Shown: positions 24,585 through 32,060, counted from the first letter of the stretch. The stretch is 64,000 nucleotides of DNA from Virgibacillus_N oceani_A (GCA_041521345.1 JBGOHB010000007.1); one strand, 5' to 3'. Notes: generated from the sequence alone by a model not told the origin. Translations and numbers: made by a program.

Positions 24585-26012
24585 TTAATTAAATACCAAT
24601 GTCTTGATTACCACCGGAAGCACATTTCCACTGGCAACAGGCTGGCCGATATCGATATAGTCACCATCTTTGACAAATACACTGTCGATACAAATGAGAT
24701 CCTGATCCATGCCCATTTTTGCCAGCAGTGTCTGTCCAAGCACCTTGGCAATATCGTTTTCGGTTATGATAATTAACGGTAAACCGAACTTCGTGTAATC
24801 TTCTACACCTGTTTTAATCTCTTCGGCCACCTTTACTATTTCGGAAAAACTCGCATGCTGATCTCCGGTAAAAGAAATGGCCACTTTTTGCTTGTTTTTC
24901 TTCACTTCAAACCATTTCAATTTCTCTTTGATCATTTCAGCAAAGTCGCCGGCTTTTTTTATTTCCTCATCCTGAACCTTGATCACCGGTACATTTTTTA
25001 CAGGGAATTGATACTCGGAATAGGTAATCGTACTGCCGCTTATTTCTGTCGTATGGGATCCTGCCCCGACAACAGTGGCCCGGATCAGCTCGGCCGGCTC
25101 CACCAGACTGAATTGTTCAGATATGGATGATTTTGCTATTGCTTCGCCGAGCATTAATCCAATATCGCCATATTTAAAAACATCTTCATTTGTTGGATTG
25201 TATATTGCTTCGGCGACACCCCCGGTAAAAGAAATATGTGTAATATGATCTGTATCTTTGATTGTTTTATGGGTTGCTATCTTTTCCAGCTGACTTGATG
25301 GAGAACTCGCCCGGACGCTTTCCTCCAATAATTCCGCCATTCTGCTTACCACAGGCTGCAGGAGTTCTTTCGTTGCTGTCTGTCCAGTTTGTATGGACCA
25401 GGCATTTTCCTTTATCAGTTTCTGGATTTTCTCGGAAATATACTCAATTTCCAACGTCTCTTTATTTACTTTAATAAGACGGCCGCCAATATCCAGGCAC
25501 CCTGTATCAACCACTTGGCCACGTTTCATTACTGCCAGATTACTTGTCCCGCCGCCAATATCCATATTCACCATTTTCAATGAATGATCTTTCGAGTACG
25601 TATGCATCCCTGCACCTTTAGCTGCAATAATGCTTTCCAGGTCCGGGCCTGCGGTAGCAACAACAAAGTCTCCTGCAAATCCGCTGAGTCCCTGGAGTAC
25701 TTCCTCCGCATTTTCTTTCCTGGCTGTTTCACCAGTTATAATAACAGCACCTGTTTTGATTTTTTCTTTTTTAATATCTGCTTTTTTGTATTCCGCTTCC
25801 ACAAATTTCTGGATTTTATGCTGATCCACCTTCGTCCCTTCCATAAGCGGTGTATTGATAATCTCACTTTTATAAATGACTTCTTTATCCGCAATAATAA
25901 TACGGGGCACATTGAAGGCTGAGGCTACATTTTCAATTGTCAAATCCGAGAACACTAATTGGGTCGTGGAAGTCCCGATATCTATTCCTACACTTAACAT
26001 TTTTTCCGCCAA
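24585..26012 (-). CDS. eutA: Ethanolamine ammonia-lyase reactivating factor EutA
   Basis: This 475-residue actin/Hsp70-fold ATPase exchanges damaged cobalamin from EutBC for fresh adenosylcobalamin. The phosphate loop SVGIDIGTSTTQLVF is at the N terminus. NMDIGGGTSNLAV and ISFTGGVAEAIY are further nucleotide-site motifs. It starts with TTG at 26012 behind GGAGGTGAT. It is the first gene after a terminator that carries an overlapping EutV target, so its transcription, and that of everything downstream, should depend on the two-component system. Confidence 0.94.
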   Translation of the reverse strand: MAEKMLSVGIDIGTSTTQLVFSDLTIENVASAFNVPRIIIADKEVIYKSEIINTPLMEGTKVDQHKIQKFVEAEYKKADIKKEKIKTGAVIITGETARKENAEEVLQGLSGFAGDFVVATAGPDLESIIAAKGAGMHTYSKDHSLKMVNMDIGGGTSNLAVMKRGQVVDTGCLDIGGRLIKVNKETLEIEYISEKIQKLIKENAWSIQTGQTATKELLQPVVSRMAELLEESVRASSPSSQLEKIATHKTIKDTDHITHISFTGGVAEAIYNPTNEDVFKYGDIGLMLGEAIAKSSISEQFSLVEPAELIRATVVGAGSHTTEISGSTITYSEYQFPVKNVPVIKVQDEEIKKAGDFAEMIKEKLKWFEVKKNKQKVAISFTGDQHASFSEIVKVAEEIKTGVEDYTKFGLPLIIITENDIAKVLGQTLLAKMGMDQDLICIDSVFVKDGDYIDIGQPVASGNVLPVVIKTLVFN

Positions 26013-26142
26013 ATTCTATCACCTCCAGTGAAATAACTCTACTGCTACCTCGTTTTTCCAGTGGTCAGAAGTCGGGTTGGCAGAAACCGGCGAAATAGCC
26101 GCTTTCATTTTCTTGCCTTTTCAAAAATCATTGCTATAGAAA

Positions 26143-26206
26143 GCAAAAAAGCTTAAAGTACAAAAATGCACACAAATAACTGCAGCACATTTTATACCTT
26201 AAGCTT
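26143..26206 (-). terminator. Conditional terminator in the eutA leader
   Basis: On the minus strand AAGCTTAAGGTATAAAATG pairs over about 19 bases with CATTTTTGTACTTTAAGCTT and is followed by a run of six T. Its 5' arm overlaps the second EutV hairpin (26201-26214), so formation of one excludes the other. Confidence 0.88.
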
Positions 26207-26244
26207 CATTGCTTTCGGACCAGCTATTACCCCATTGTAAAAGC
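26201..26244 (-). promoter_or_regulatory. EutV (ANTAR) dual-hairpin target upstream of eutA
   Basis: Two stem-loops with 6-base loops are read on the minus strand. P1 (26223-26244) is GCTTTTAC-AATGGG-GTAATAGC, 7 of 8 pairs. P2 (26201-26214, extendable to 26215) is AAGC-AATGAA-GCTT. Both loops have A at position 1 and G at position 4, the known EutV-binding rule. They are 8 bases apart, and P2 overlaps the terminator arm. P1 begins two bases before the eutW stop codon. Confidence 0.88.
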
Positions 26245-26245
26245 C

Positions 26246-27610
26246 TTATCTGAATCGGAATGAAATTTCCATCCCTTTTTTTCTTTTATTAAATTGTATG
26301 GTCCCTTTTAATTTATCTTTGACATAGTTTTGTACGATGAAGATGCCCAAACTGTTTCCCTTGATTTTATCAATGGAAAAACCTACGCCATTATCGGTAA
26401 CCGATATCATCACTTCTTCCTCTTCTTTTTTCAGGGATACGTTTATCCGACCTTCAGTCCCATTAGGGAAAGCGTGGTTATAAGAATTTTGCACCAGTTC
26501 ATTGACAATCATGGAAACGGAGGTTGCCACATCACTCGTCACGATAATGGATGACCCTAATTCAATAGCTAACTCAATATGATCCATCACGGAATAACTT
26601 CTTTTCAGGTTATTCACGATAAATTCCAGCACCTCTCCTAATTCCACCTTATCTCCAAGCTGTCTTGCCAGAATATCATGCGTTGCTGCAATGGAAATGA
26701 CCCGGTTCATATTGTCTGTAAGTATATGTTTTACTTCCTCGTTACCGCTTCTTCTTCTTTCCATTCGTAAAAGAGAGCCCATCGTCTGCAGGTTATTTTT
26801 TATCCGGTGATGGGTTTCCCTGATCGCTTCTGTTTTGGAAATGATTTCTGCTTCTTTGTCCTTCAGCTGGGTTATATCCCTTAGAATAATAGCAAACTTC
26901 AACTGGTCATCTTCCAGCAGAATACGTTTCATTACATAATATTTTTCGTTCAGGTAGATTTCTGATCTGTATTGTTTTTGTTCGTTCAAAATGAGATCAC
27001 TGTAAGGAACCTGGTCGCCAAACAAATGATTGTAATGCACACCTTCTTCTGACAGGTTATCCGAAAAACTGTCCGCCTTATCATTTTGAAAGATAAGCTT
27101 GCCTGAAGCATCGAAAAAATAAACGGCATCATCTATATAATTGTTTAACTTCGCTGTCATCGTCATATAATCATTTTTCTCTTCAGCTGATTCCTGCTTT
27201 TCATGAAAAGCCCTTTCCATAATATAAGTGCCGAGCACCTTCTCACCATAATTAATGGAATGGATGTTTTGCCTGATAAATACATTTTCCTGGGTGAACG
27301 CCTTATAACCCTTTAATATGCCGCCAGAACGGGAAACTTTCCAGACTCCCGGTTCATTCATTTTTAAAGCAGGCTGGCCGACAGGTGATTTTTTATATAA
27401 GGATTGCTTTGTAACAGGGAGTACATGGTATACAACTATGGAAGCAGTGGTGTTCTTCAGCGGAACATCAATAAATACATCGCAGTCAAAAACTTCAGCC
27501 AGCTCATCCACGGCATCCGTTTTTTTGAGGATAAAATTGATTTCCTGCTCCGTCATATTTGTGTATTTCCTGCATAATTCTACTATTTTTGTTTTTTCAC
27601 TCGTAGACAA
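26246..27610 (-). CDS. eutW: Sensor histidine kinase EutW
   Basis: This 454-residue soluble kinase has no membrane segment. An N-terminal sensory region (about 1-150) precedes a PAS-like middle part (YIDDAVYFFDASGKLIFQND; FAIILRDITQLKDKEAE). The HisKA_2 dimerisation box ETHHRIKNNLQTMGSLLRME contains the phosphoacceptor histidine, and the ATPase domain shows NELVQNSYNHAFPNG, VTDNGVGFS and GNSLGIFIVQ. It senses ethanolamine and phosphorylates EutV. The start is TTG at 27610, overlapping the end of eutV by 14 bases, so the pair is translationally coupled. Confidence 0.93.
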   Translation of the reverse strand: MSTSEKTKIVELCRKYTNMTEQEINFILKKTDAVDELAEVFDCDVFIDVPLKNTTASIVVYHVLPVTKQSLYKKSPVGQPALKMNEPGVWKVSRSGGILKGYKAFTQENVFIRQNIHSINYGEKVLGTYIMERAFHEKQESAEEKNDYMTMTAKLNNYIDDAVYFFDASGKLIFQNDKADSFSDNLSEEGVHYNHLFGDQVPYSDLILNEQKQYRSEIYLNEKYYVMKRILLEDDQLKFAIILRDITQLKDKEAEIISKTEAIRETHHRIKNNLQTMGSLLRMERRRSGNEEVKHILTDNMNRVISIAATHDILARQLGDKVELGEVLEFIVNNLKRSYSVMDHIELAIELGSSIIVTSDVATSVSMIVNELVQNSYNHAFPNGTEGRINVSLKKEEEEVMISVTDNGVGFSIDKIKGNSLGIFIVQNYVKDKLKGTIQFNKRKKGMEISFRFR

Positions 27611-28169
27611 TCGTAATCGTCCTCGCAGTCTCGCTAATCGATGTACGGCCGTCCATGCTCATTTTGCGCAATAACTGGTATGCCTCTTGTTCATCCAGGT
27701 CCCTTTCTTTCATTAACAGACCTTTGGCAATATCGATTAATTTTCTGTCTTCCAATTTCTTGGAGACGCTTTCCACCTGCTTCTCCAAACTCTGTATTTT
27801 CTCTGCCCTTGAAATGCACATTTCAACAGTAGGTATAAAAGACTTTTCATCTAATGGTTTTACTAAGTACCCTAATGCTCCTATTTCTTTTGCCTTTTTA
27901 ATAAACGTTTCATCATAAAAGGCCGTTAATAATAGAATCCCGCCAGCGATACGGTCATGCATAATCTTCTTGCTAGCTTTTAAGCCATCAAGTATCGGCA
28001 TTTTAATGTCCATGATGACCAGATCCGGCTTTTGTTCCTTGCATACATCTATTGCTTCAAATCCATCCGAAGCCTGCCCTACTACTTTGTAGCCGGCTTC
28101 CTCCAACAGTTCTTGTAAATCCATTTTTGTAATAGGTTCGTCATCGACTATCACAATTCTATTTTCCAT
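27597..28169 (-). CDS. eutV: Response regulator EutV with RNA-binding ANTAR domain
   Basis: This 190-residue protein has an N-terminal receiver domain (IVDDEPITKMDL; phosphoacceptor Asp in DLVIMDIKMP; KPLDEKSF) and a C-terminal ANTAR domain (KLIDIAKGLLMKERDLDEQE; AYQLLRKMSMDGRTSI). Phosphorylated EutV dimers bind paired hairpins in nascent RNA and prevent terminators from forming. Four such target pairs are in this window, including one in its own leader. The ATG follows AGGAGCG. Confidence 0.96.
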   Translation of the reverse strand: MENRIVIVDDEPITKMDLQELLEEAGYKVVGQASDGFEAIDVCKEQKPDLVIMDIKMPILDGLKASKKIMHDRIAGGILLLTAFYDETFIKKAKEIGALGYLVKPLDEKSFIPTVEMCISRAEKIQSLEKQVESVSKKLEDRKLIDIAKGLLMKERDLDEQEAYQLLRKMSMDGRTSISETARTITIVYE

Positions 28170-28387
28170 TATTACGCTCCTTAGAAATTATATGCTTCCT
28201 GTTAATTCCCCTGAAGTGACATAATTATGTTATTCTGTTACAAATGCATTTCTTCACCTATTATCAACCCTGTTCCCTATTTTATACCCTTTTTTACCAG
28301 ATAAACCTTTAAGACGAGAAGCAAATATCCAAGTTCTCTGGCACCTTCTTGCGGCATTCATCCCCTTCGTCTCACTTCATATATTAT

Positions 28388-28452
28388 TAGTGTAAAAAAG
28401 GCAAAAAAAGGCCATGAAAAAGAATAGTACTTTTCCAAAGCCCCTTTGCTTT
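28388..28452 (-). terminator. Conditional terminator in the eutV leader
   Basis: On the minus strand GGCTTTGGAAAAG pairs with CTTTTTCATGGCC (12-13 positions, one mismatch, some G-U), followed by seven T. The 5' arm overlaps EutV hairpin P2 (28437-28452). It lies more than 200 bases upstream of the eutV start, in a long leader. Confidence 0.75.
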
Positions 28453-28500
28453 TTATGTGTAATTTTTAAATAATATCATTACGAAAGCACGCCTTTGTGC
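28437..28500 (-). promoter_or_regulatory. EutV (ANTAR) dual-hairpin target in the eutV leader
   Basis: P1 (28487-28500, minus strand) is GCAC-AAAGGC-GTGC. P2 (28437-28452) is AAAGC-AAAGGG-GCTTT. Both 6-base loops have A1 and G4. The spacing between them, 34 bases, is longer than in the other three targets. P1 starts at the predicted 5' end of the transcript. This implies that EutV controls its own synthesis. Confidence 0.78.
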
Positions 28501-28510
28501 CTATACATAT

Positions 28511-28539
28511 ATTATATTACCGTAAACGGTTTCTTGCAA
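28511..28539 (-). promoter_or_regulatory. eutVW promoter with cre-like site
   Basis: On the minus strand -35 TTGCAA (28534-28539), a 17-base spacer and -10 TATAAT (28511-28516). Between them lies AGAAACCGTTTACG (28521-28534), matching the CcpA cre consensus except at its two end positions. A repressor bound there would block the promoter, giving carbon catabolite control of the regulators (inference). Confidence 0.75.
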
Positions 28540-28687
28540 GTGATACAATATTCAAAAGTATTTTATTTTCCATAGCTGTTTCTCACAGCCTGCGGCTGAC
28601 CCGTGAAAGAGTCTTCAGAATGTGAAATAGACTATAAACATAGAGCGGTTGGCTCCCCATCTATCACGGTGCATGAGGAGAGGAAGA
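28540..28687. other. eutG-eutV intergenic spacer
   Basis: Between the eutG stop and the eutV promoter no gene is seen. A GC-rich segment around 28585-28680 has partial inverted repeats that may end the eutG transcript, but I could not draw a convincing terminator. Confidence 0.3.
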
Positions 28688-29818
28688 TTACTTCAATTCT
28701 TTTAAAATGGCTATGATATCTTCTTTGGCAGGTTTTAGTGGGTTTGTGTCCGTACAGCTGTCTTCCAGGGCTGCTTCTGCGATTTGTTCCTTTACGTCAT
28801 CTGTGTATTCTATATCATACGTGTGGAAATCTGCCGGTATTTCCAATGTTGTACGCAGCTTTTCCAATTCCTTGATGAGACTTCTGGTTCCGCTGGCACT
28901 GTTTGTTGCTGGAAGTCCCAGCATCCTGGCCAGCGCTGCATATTTATCAGCTGCAGGCTTGAGATCTGCGTTTCTATAGCCCATTACCCCGGCATTATAT
29001 GCAATTACTTTCGGCAATAAAATCGCATTTAACCGTCCATGGGGAGTATGGAACTTCGCCCCGCATGCATGAGCAATACTATGATTGATACCAAGGCCGG
29101 CTATGTTAAATGCAATACCCGCCATCGTGGAAGCATGATGCATTTTTTCTCTAGCAGTGATGTTTTCCCCATCACGATAAGCATCCTTTAAATAAACCAG
29201 GATCAGCCGGATGGCCTTTTCTGCCATCGCATCGGAGAAATCATTTGCATTTGCAGCCACATACGCTTCAATCGCATGTGTGAGCGCATCCATTCCTGTG
29301 TCGGCTGTAATGGAAGGTGGCACAGATTTAACCAGATCTGTATCGAGAATGGCTTCTTCGGGTATTAAGGCATCATCAACGAGGGGGTACTTAATTCCTT
29401 TGCTCGTGTCGGTAATAATGGAAAAAGAAGTTACTTCCGAGCCTGTACCACTTGTTGTTGGGATGGCAGTTAGCGGAAGCGCCTCGAAATGATAGATTTT
29501 CATGGCAAAGTCCTTCATCGCCTTGGCAGCGTCAATTGCAGAGCCTCCTCCAACAGCAATGATGAGATCGGGCTTAAATGCTTCTATTTCCTTTACACCG
29601 GCTACCACATTTTCAATTGGGGGATCTGGAACTATATCACTGAAGAGTTCCCACTCGTTTTGCCCCCTCACCAGCCGTCCTTCAATCTCTTCTATCATTC
29701 TGGACTCGATCATAAAGGGATCAGTCACAATAAATATTCGCTTTTTTTCATAACTTTTCAAATGATCAAGAGCTTTTTCTCCGGAGTAAATCATCGTACT
29801 GAGTGATACCTTTTCCAA
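28688..29818 (-). CDS. eutG: Iron-containing alcohol dehydrogenase EutG
   Basis: This 376-residue group III alcohol dehydrogenase reduces acetaldehyde to ethanol, regenerating NAD+ within the microcompartment. The NAD-binding GGGSAIDAAKAM and the following PTTSGTGSEVTSF are clear. The iron-binding histidines lie in GMDALTHAIEAYVA and GINHSIAHACGAKFHTPHG. The start is TTG at 29818 behind AAAGGAGGAAGATG. It has its own promoter and EutV-controlled terminator in the leader, as in Enterococcus. Confidence 0.93.
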   Translation of the reverse strand: MEKVSLSTMIYSGEKALDHLKSYEKKRIFIVTDPFMIESRMIEEIEGRLVRGQNEWELFSDIVPDPPIENVVAGVKEIEAFKPDLIIAVGGGSAIDAAKAMKDFAMKIYHFEALPLTAIPTTSGTGSEVTSFSIITDTSKGIKYPLVDDALIPEEAILDTDLVKSVPPSITADTGMDALTHAIEAYVAANANDFSDAMAEKAIRLILVYLKDAYRDGENITAREKMHHASTMAGIAFNIAGLGINHSIAHACGAKFHTPHGRLNAILLPKVIAYNAGVMGYRNADLKPAADKYAALARMLGLPATNSASGTRSLIKELEKLRTTLEIPADFHTYDIEYTDDVKEQIAEAALEDSCTDTNPLKPAKEDIIAILKELK

Positions 29819-29854
29819 TTCATCTTCCTCCTTTTTGGTGGAATGCAGATAAAA

Positions 29855-29902
29855 TAAAAAAAGGAGCTTTTACAGAAGAGTCCCCTTCTGTAAAAGCTCC
29901 TT
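29855..29902 (-). terminator. Conditional terminator in the eutG leader
   Basis: On the minus strand AAGGAGCTTTTACAGAAG pairs perfectly with CTTCTGTAAAAGCTCCTT (29885-29902 with 29861-29878), followed by TTTTTT. The 5' arm includes the loop and 3' strand of EutV hairpin P2, giving mutually exclusive folds. Confidence 0.93.
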
Positions 29903-29932
29903 TGCTTTCTTTCATGTTACACGCCGTTGTGT
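29893..29932 (-). promoter_or_regulatory. EutV (ANTAR) dual-hairpin target upstream of eutG
   Basis: P1 (29919-29932, minus strand) is ACAC-AACGGC-GTGT. P2 (29893-29908) is AAAGC-AAAGGA-GCTTT. Both loops are six bases with A1 and G4, and they are 10 bases apart. P1 lies at the predicted transcript start and P2 overlaps the terminator, exactly as in characterised eutG leaders. Confidence 0.92.
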
Positions 29933-29940
29933 CTAAGCTT

Positions 29941-29970
29941 ATTATACTATTCAGGGAAATAGAGTGTCAA
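29941..29970 (-). promoter_or_regulatory. eutG promoter
   Basis: On the minus strand a perfect -35 TTGACA (29965-29970), 18-base spacer, and perfect -10 TATAAT (29941-29946). Initiation would be about 29934, just before EutV hairpin P1. Confidence 0.88.
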
Positions 29971-30042
29971 TTAATATAAAAATTGCTCCATCTTGGTTTT
30001 CCCGGTTATTGTAAAAATATTCAACGCTGTTATTAGACCAAA

Positions 30043-30176
30043 GGCGTAAGCGCCCGATTAGCGACGTACGGACTGCGCCTTGGGACTACGGTACAGTAGT
30101 TCCTCGCCCCACCGTAAAGATTGGCCATGCCAGGTGGATCAGCGTTGCCGCGCAAAGCGGCGCATTTAGCTGATCA
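30043..30176. repeat. Structured dispersed repeat, copy C
   Basis: This copy shares long identity with the element at about 44170-44320 (GCGACGTACGGACTGCGCCT; CGCCCCACCGTAAAGAT; CATGCCAGGTGGATCAG). Its nested module is outer GATCAGC (30137-30143) with GCTGATC (30169-30175), inner GCCGC (30147-30151) with GCGGC (30157-30161) around GCAAA. In the 44-kb copy the outer pair is GATCAGT/ACTGATC, a compensatory change. It lies between the eutG promoter and the end of the EutX RNA. Confidence 0.75.
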
Positions 30177-30190
30177 TTCCTAAGCAACCA

Positions 30191-30223
30191 AAAAGGCAGG
30201 AAGCATGTTTTCCCGCCTTTTTT
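30191..30223 (-). terminator. Terminal terminator of the EutX RNA
   Basis: On the minus strand AAAGGCGGGA pairs with TCCTGCCTTT (one G-U) and runs into TTTTTT. It lies about 45 bases beyond the second EutV hairpin, so it does not overlap it. This fits a decoy RNA rather than an attenuator. Confidence 0.88.
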
Positions 30224-30267
30224 ACAGAGCATGAACCAGTTACTTCTTTGTAGCTGACTCATAGGAA

Positions 30268-30323
30268 TTTAGCTACGCCATTGTAACTAAATGATATACA
30301 GTTTGAGTTACTTCATTGTAACT
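30268..30323 (-). promoter_or_regulatory. EutV (ANTAR) dual-hairpin decoy in EutX
   Basis: P1 (30306-30323, minus strand) is AGTTAC-AATGAA-GTAACT, perfectly paired. P2 (30268-30291) is TTTAGTTAC-AATGGC-GTAGCTAAA with one G-U pair. Both loops have A1 and G4. These stems are longer than those in the eutG and eutV leaders, which would suit a tight decoy. Confidence 0.92.
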
Positions 30324-30343
30324 GCAAAGTTATTTTTTACATT

Positions 30344-30376
30344 AAAAAAACTCTCGCCTACAACAGGTTGAGAGTT
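30344..30376 (-). terminator. Riboswitch-controlled terminator within EutX
   Basis: On the minus strand AACTCTC (30370-30376) pairs with GAGAGTT (30349-30355), followed by TTTTTTT. It lies between the aptamer and the EutV hairpins, so folding here would produce the short RNA lacking the decoy. Confidence 0.85.
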
Positions 30377-30446
30377 AACAGATAATTCCAATTTAGTATA
30401 GATGAAATCATCATGCATCCCCTTTTCCCGGAAGGTTGATGTGCAT

Positions 30447-30611
30447 TTTATTCTGGCAAGTCTCCTGACTCATGGCAATTATTACTCCGCCTTCCCGGGG
30501 AACACCCAGTGACATATTGAGTAAATCTTCCATTTACAGTGGCCGGACCGCTCAGGATTTTCACCTGATTCCTTTTTAATCATTTACGTACAGTAAATGA
30601 ACCAAAATAAA
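30447..30611 (-). promoter_or_regulatory. Adenosylcobalamin riboswitch
   Basis: The B12 box GCCATGAGTCAGGAGACTTGCC split over 30455-30476 is unmistakable (core AGTCAGGAGACTTGCC). The hairpin AATCAGGTGAAAATCCTGAG (about 30551-30570) and the following GCGGTCCGGCCACTGT are the other conserved cobalamin elements. P1 is formed by TTTATTTTGG (30602-30611) with CCAGAATAAA (30447-30456). Confidence 0.95.
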
Positions 30612-30635
30612 TCTATTAAGTTCTGCGTGTTTTTT

Positions 30636-30664
30636 ATTATACAGCATTATTTGTAAAATACCAA
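30636..30664 (-). promoter_or_regulatory. Promoter of the EutX RNA
   Basis: On the minus strand -10 TATAAT (30636-30641), 17-base spacer, and -35 TTGGTA (30659-30664, 4 of 6). It is placed about 25-30 bases before the riboswitch P1. Confidence 0.7.
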
Positions 30665-31005
30665 TATTTGTAGCGGGAGTGTTAATTATACATGTGATAT
30701 TTACACGTTTCCTCTCTATCATAATAAAAAGCAGATGGGACAGATCCAGAGAGCAATCCCGCTGTTTACTTTTGCTGCTAGCTTATATGTTATCACTGAG
30801 AAAATGCCTGCTCTGCCCCTCTGCAGCTTCTCTTTCTTTATTTTAAATCTACAAAGGGACATTTTCCACATGTTTTATTTGTTTAAGCTAGGGAGTCGTA
30901 TAATCTAAAAGTCGGGAGAAGTGGTGTGAGAGTTCGGAGGTTAGAAACCCTTTCCTATTCGACTGGACATTAAACAGTCTTGCAATAATATTTTATAAAT
31001 ATTAC
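30665..31005. other. Intergenic region between EutX and padR operon
   Basis: Both flanking promoters point away from this stretch. I see no gene, repeat module or clear terminator in it. Confidence 0.4.
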
Positions 31006-31035
31006 ATTGACACAAATAGTAATATTCCATATAAT
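30998..31035 (+). promoter_or_regulatory. Promoter and likely PadR operator
   Basis: A consensus promoter: -35 TTGACA (31007-31012), 17-base spacer, -10 TATAAT (31030-31035). A perfect 8-bp inverted repeat AATATTAC (30998-31005) / GTAATATT (31019-31026) with 13 bases between the arms surrounds the -35 box. This suits autorepression by the dimeric PadR regulator encoded directly downstream. Confidence 0.75.
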
Positions 31036-31057
31036 ATACTTCAGGAGGTGATGATAC

Positions 31058-31411
31058 TTGGCTGCCACAATTTCAACAGACCTCATCCGGGGTCATACGG
31101 TGACGATTATTCTAAATATCCTTCGGCAAGGTGATAGCTACGGTTATGACATTTATAAAAAAATCATTGAGTTAAGCGGAAATCAATACGAGCTGAAGGA
31201 AGCAACCTTATATACAGCCTTTCGCCGATTGGTAAAAGAGGGTTATATCCTTTCTTATTGGGGAGACGAAACGCAAGGGGGCAGACGTAAATATTATCGC
31301 ATTACTACAGAGGGTGAAGAACGTTACGAGCAAAGCAAAAAAGACTGGGATTTTGCCAAAGGTGTTTTAGACAAATTGATACAAGGAGGGCTTGATGATG
31401 CCAAAGAATAA
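31058..31411 (+). CDS. PadR family transcriptional regulator
   Basis: This 117-residue winged-helix repressor contains the PadR hallmarks GDSYGYDIYKKIIELS, LKEATLYTAFRRLVKEGYI and GGRRKYYRITTEGEE, followed by a C-terminal dimerisation helix. It starts with TTG at 31058 behind TCAGGAGGTGATGAT. It is translationally coupled to the membrane protein gene downstream (overlap of 17 bases). This pairing is typical of PadR regulators that control a permease-prefix (DUF1700-like) membrane protein, often for envelope stress. Confidence 0.92.
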   Translation: MAATISTDLIRGHTVTIILNILRQGDSYGYDIYKKIIELSGNQYELKEATLYTAFRRLVKEGYILSYWGDETQGGRRKYYRITTEGEERYEQSKKDWDFAKGVLDKLIQGGLDDAKE

Positions 31412-32060
31412 AAACCATTTGGATCGTAAAATTGAAAATTATATTGATGATCTTTTTGCTGTAGTCGGCAGAAGTCAAGAATTATTTGATATGAAGGAAG
31501 AACTGGCCACAAACTTAAAAGAAAAAATCTCTGATTATAAATACCGAGGTATGGAAGAAGAAGAAGCTTTTAAGGAAGCAGTGATCTCAATGGGGGACTT
31601 GAGCGGACTTGTAGATGATATGCGTAAGCGCGGCCAGGATCAGGCAAAGCAATCGGTTTATTCGATGAGGGCGGCGCGGCTTTCAACGGCTGGGTTGATT
31701 GCAGGTACCGTACTTGTATTATTTGGCCTCTTCAATTCTCTCATGCTATTGTTCATGGATGTACCTGTTGTCTCTGTGGTTGGTCCGTTCACATTTATTG
31801 TGGGGGGTGGCGCTTTATTAACGTATAGCGCATTAACGAGAGAAACCTCCAAAAAATACGCCATGAAAAAAAGCCGTGCCGCTCTTTATGCTCTTGCTAT
31901 CGGGCTTGTTCTGTTTGGGTTTCATGTAGCGGGGGCTTCTGGTCTAGCTACTGGAGAAATGTATACTGCTATTTCTTCACTCATGGTCTTCTTTATCGCA
32001 GGTATTGGTTTATTTATAGGGCTGATGTTGACAGGTAGTACACGAAGAAAAGAAGGATAA
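31395..32060 (+). CDS. Permease-prefix/DUF1700-like membrane protein
   Basis: The protein has about 221 residues. The N-terminal ~90 residues are soluble and helical (HLDRKIENYIDDLFAVVGRS; EEEEAFKEAVISMGDLSGLV), the prefix domain often found with PadR regulators. Four hydrophobic membrane segments follow (LIAGTVLVLFGLFNSLMLL, VGPFTFIVGGGALLTYSAL, and two near the C terminus). ATG 31395 is preferred because AAGGAGGG is at 31383-31390. The biochemical role is unknown; it probably interacts with or is controlled by PadR. Confidence 0.8.
   Translation: MMPKNKNHLDRKIENYIDDLFAVVGRSQELFDMKEELATNLKEKISDYKYRGMEEEEAFKEAVISMGDLSGLVDDMRKRGQDQAKQSVYSMRAARLSTAGLIAGTVLVLFGLFNSLMLLFMDVPVVSVVGPFTFIVGGGALLTYSALTRETSKKYAMKKSRAALYALAIGLVLFGFHVAGASGLATGEMYTAISSLMVFFIAGIGLFIGLMLTGSTRRKEG

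Larger units (their letters stand above)
30191..30629 (-). ncRNA. eutX: EutX-type regulatory RNA: cobalamin riboswitch, terminator, EutV decoy hairpins
   Basis: A ~440-nt non-coding transcript is predicted on the minus strand from a promoter at 30636-30664. In order it holds an adenosylcobalamin riboswitch (30447-30611), a riboswitch-controlled terminator (30344-30376), two EutV-binding hairpins (30268-30323) and a final terminator (30191-30223). This is the layout of Enterococcus EutX and Listeria Rli55. Without B12 the long form is made and its hairpins sequester EutV. With B12 the RNA stops early and EutV is free for the eut leaders. No convincing ORF lies in it. The mechanism is transferred from those systems; the parts are read directly here. 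Confidence 0.9.
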
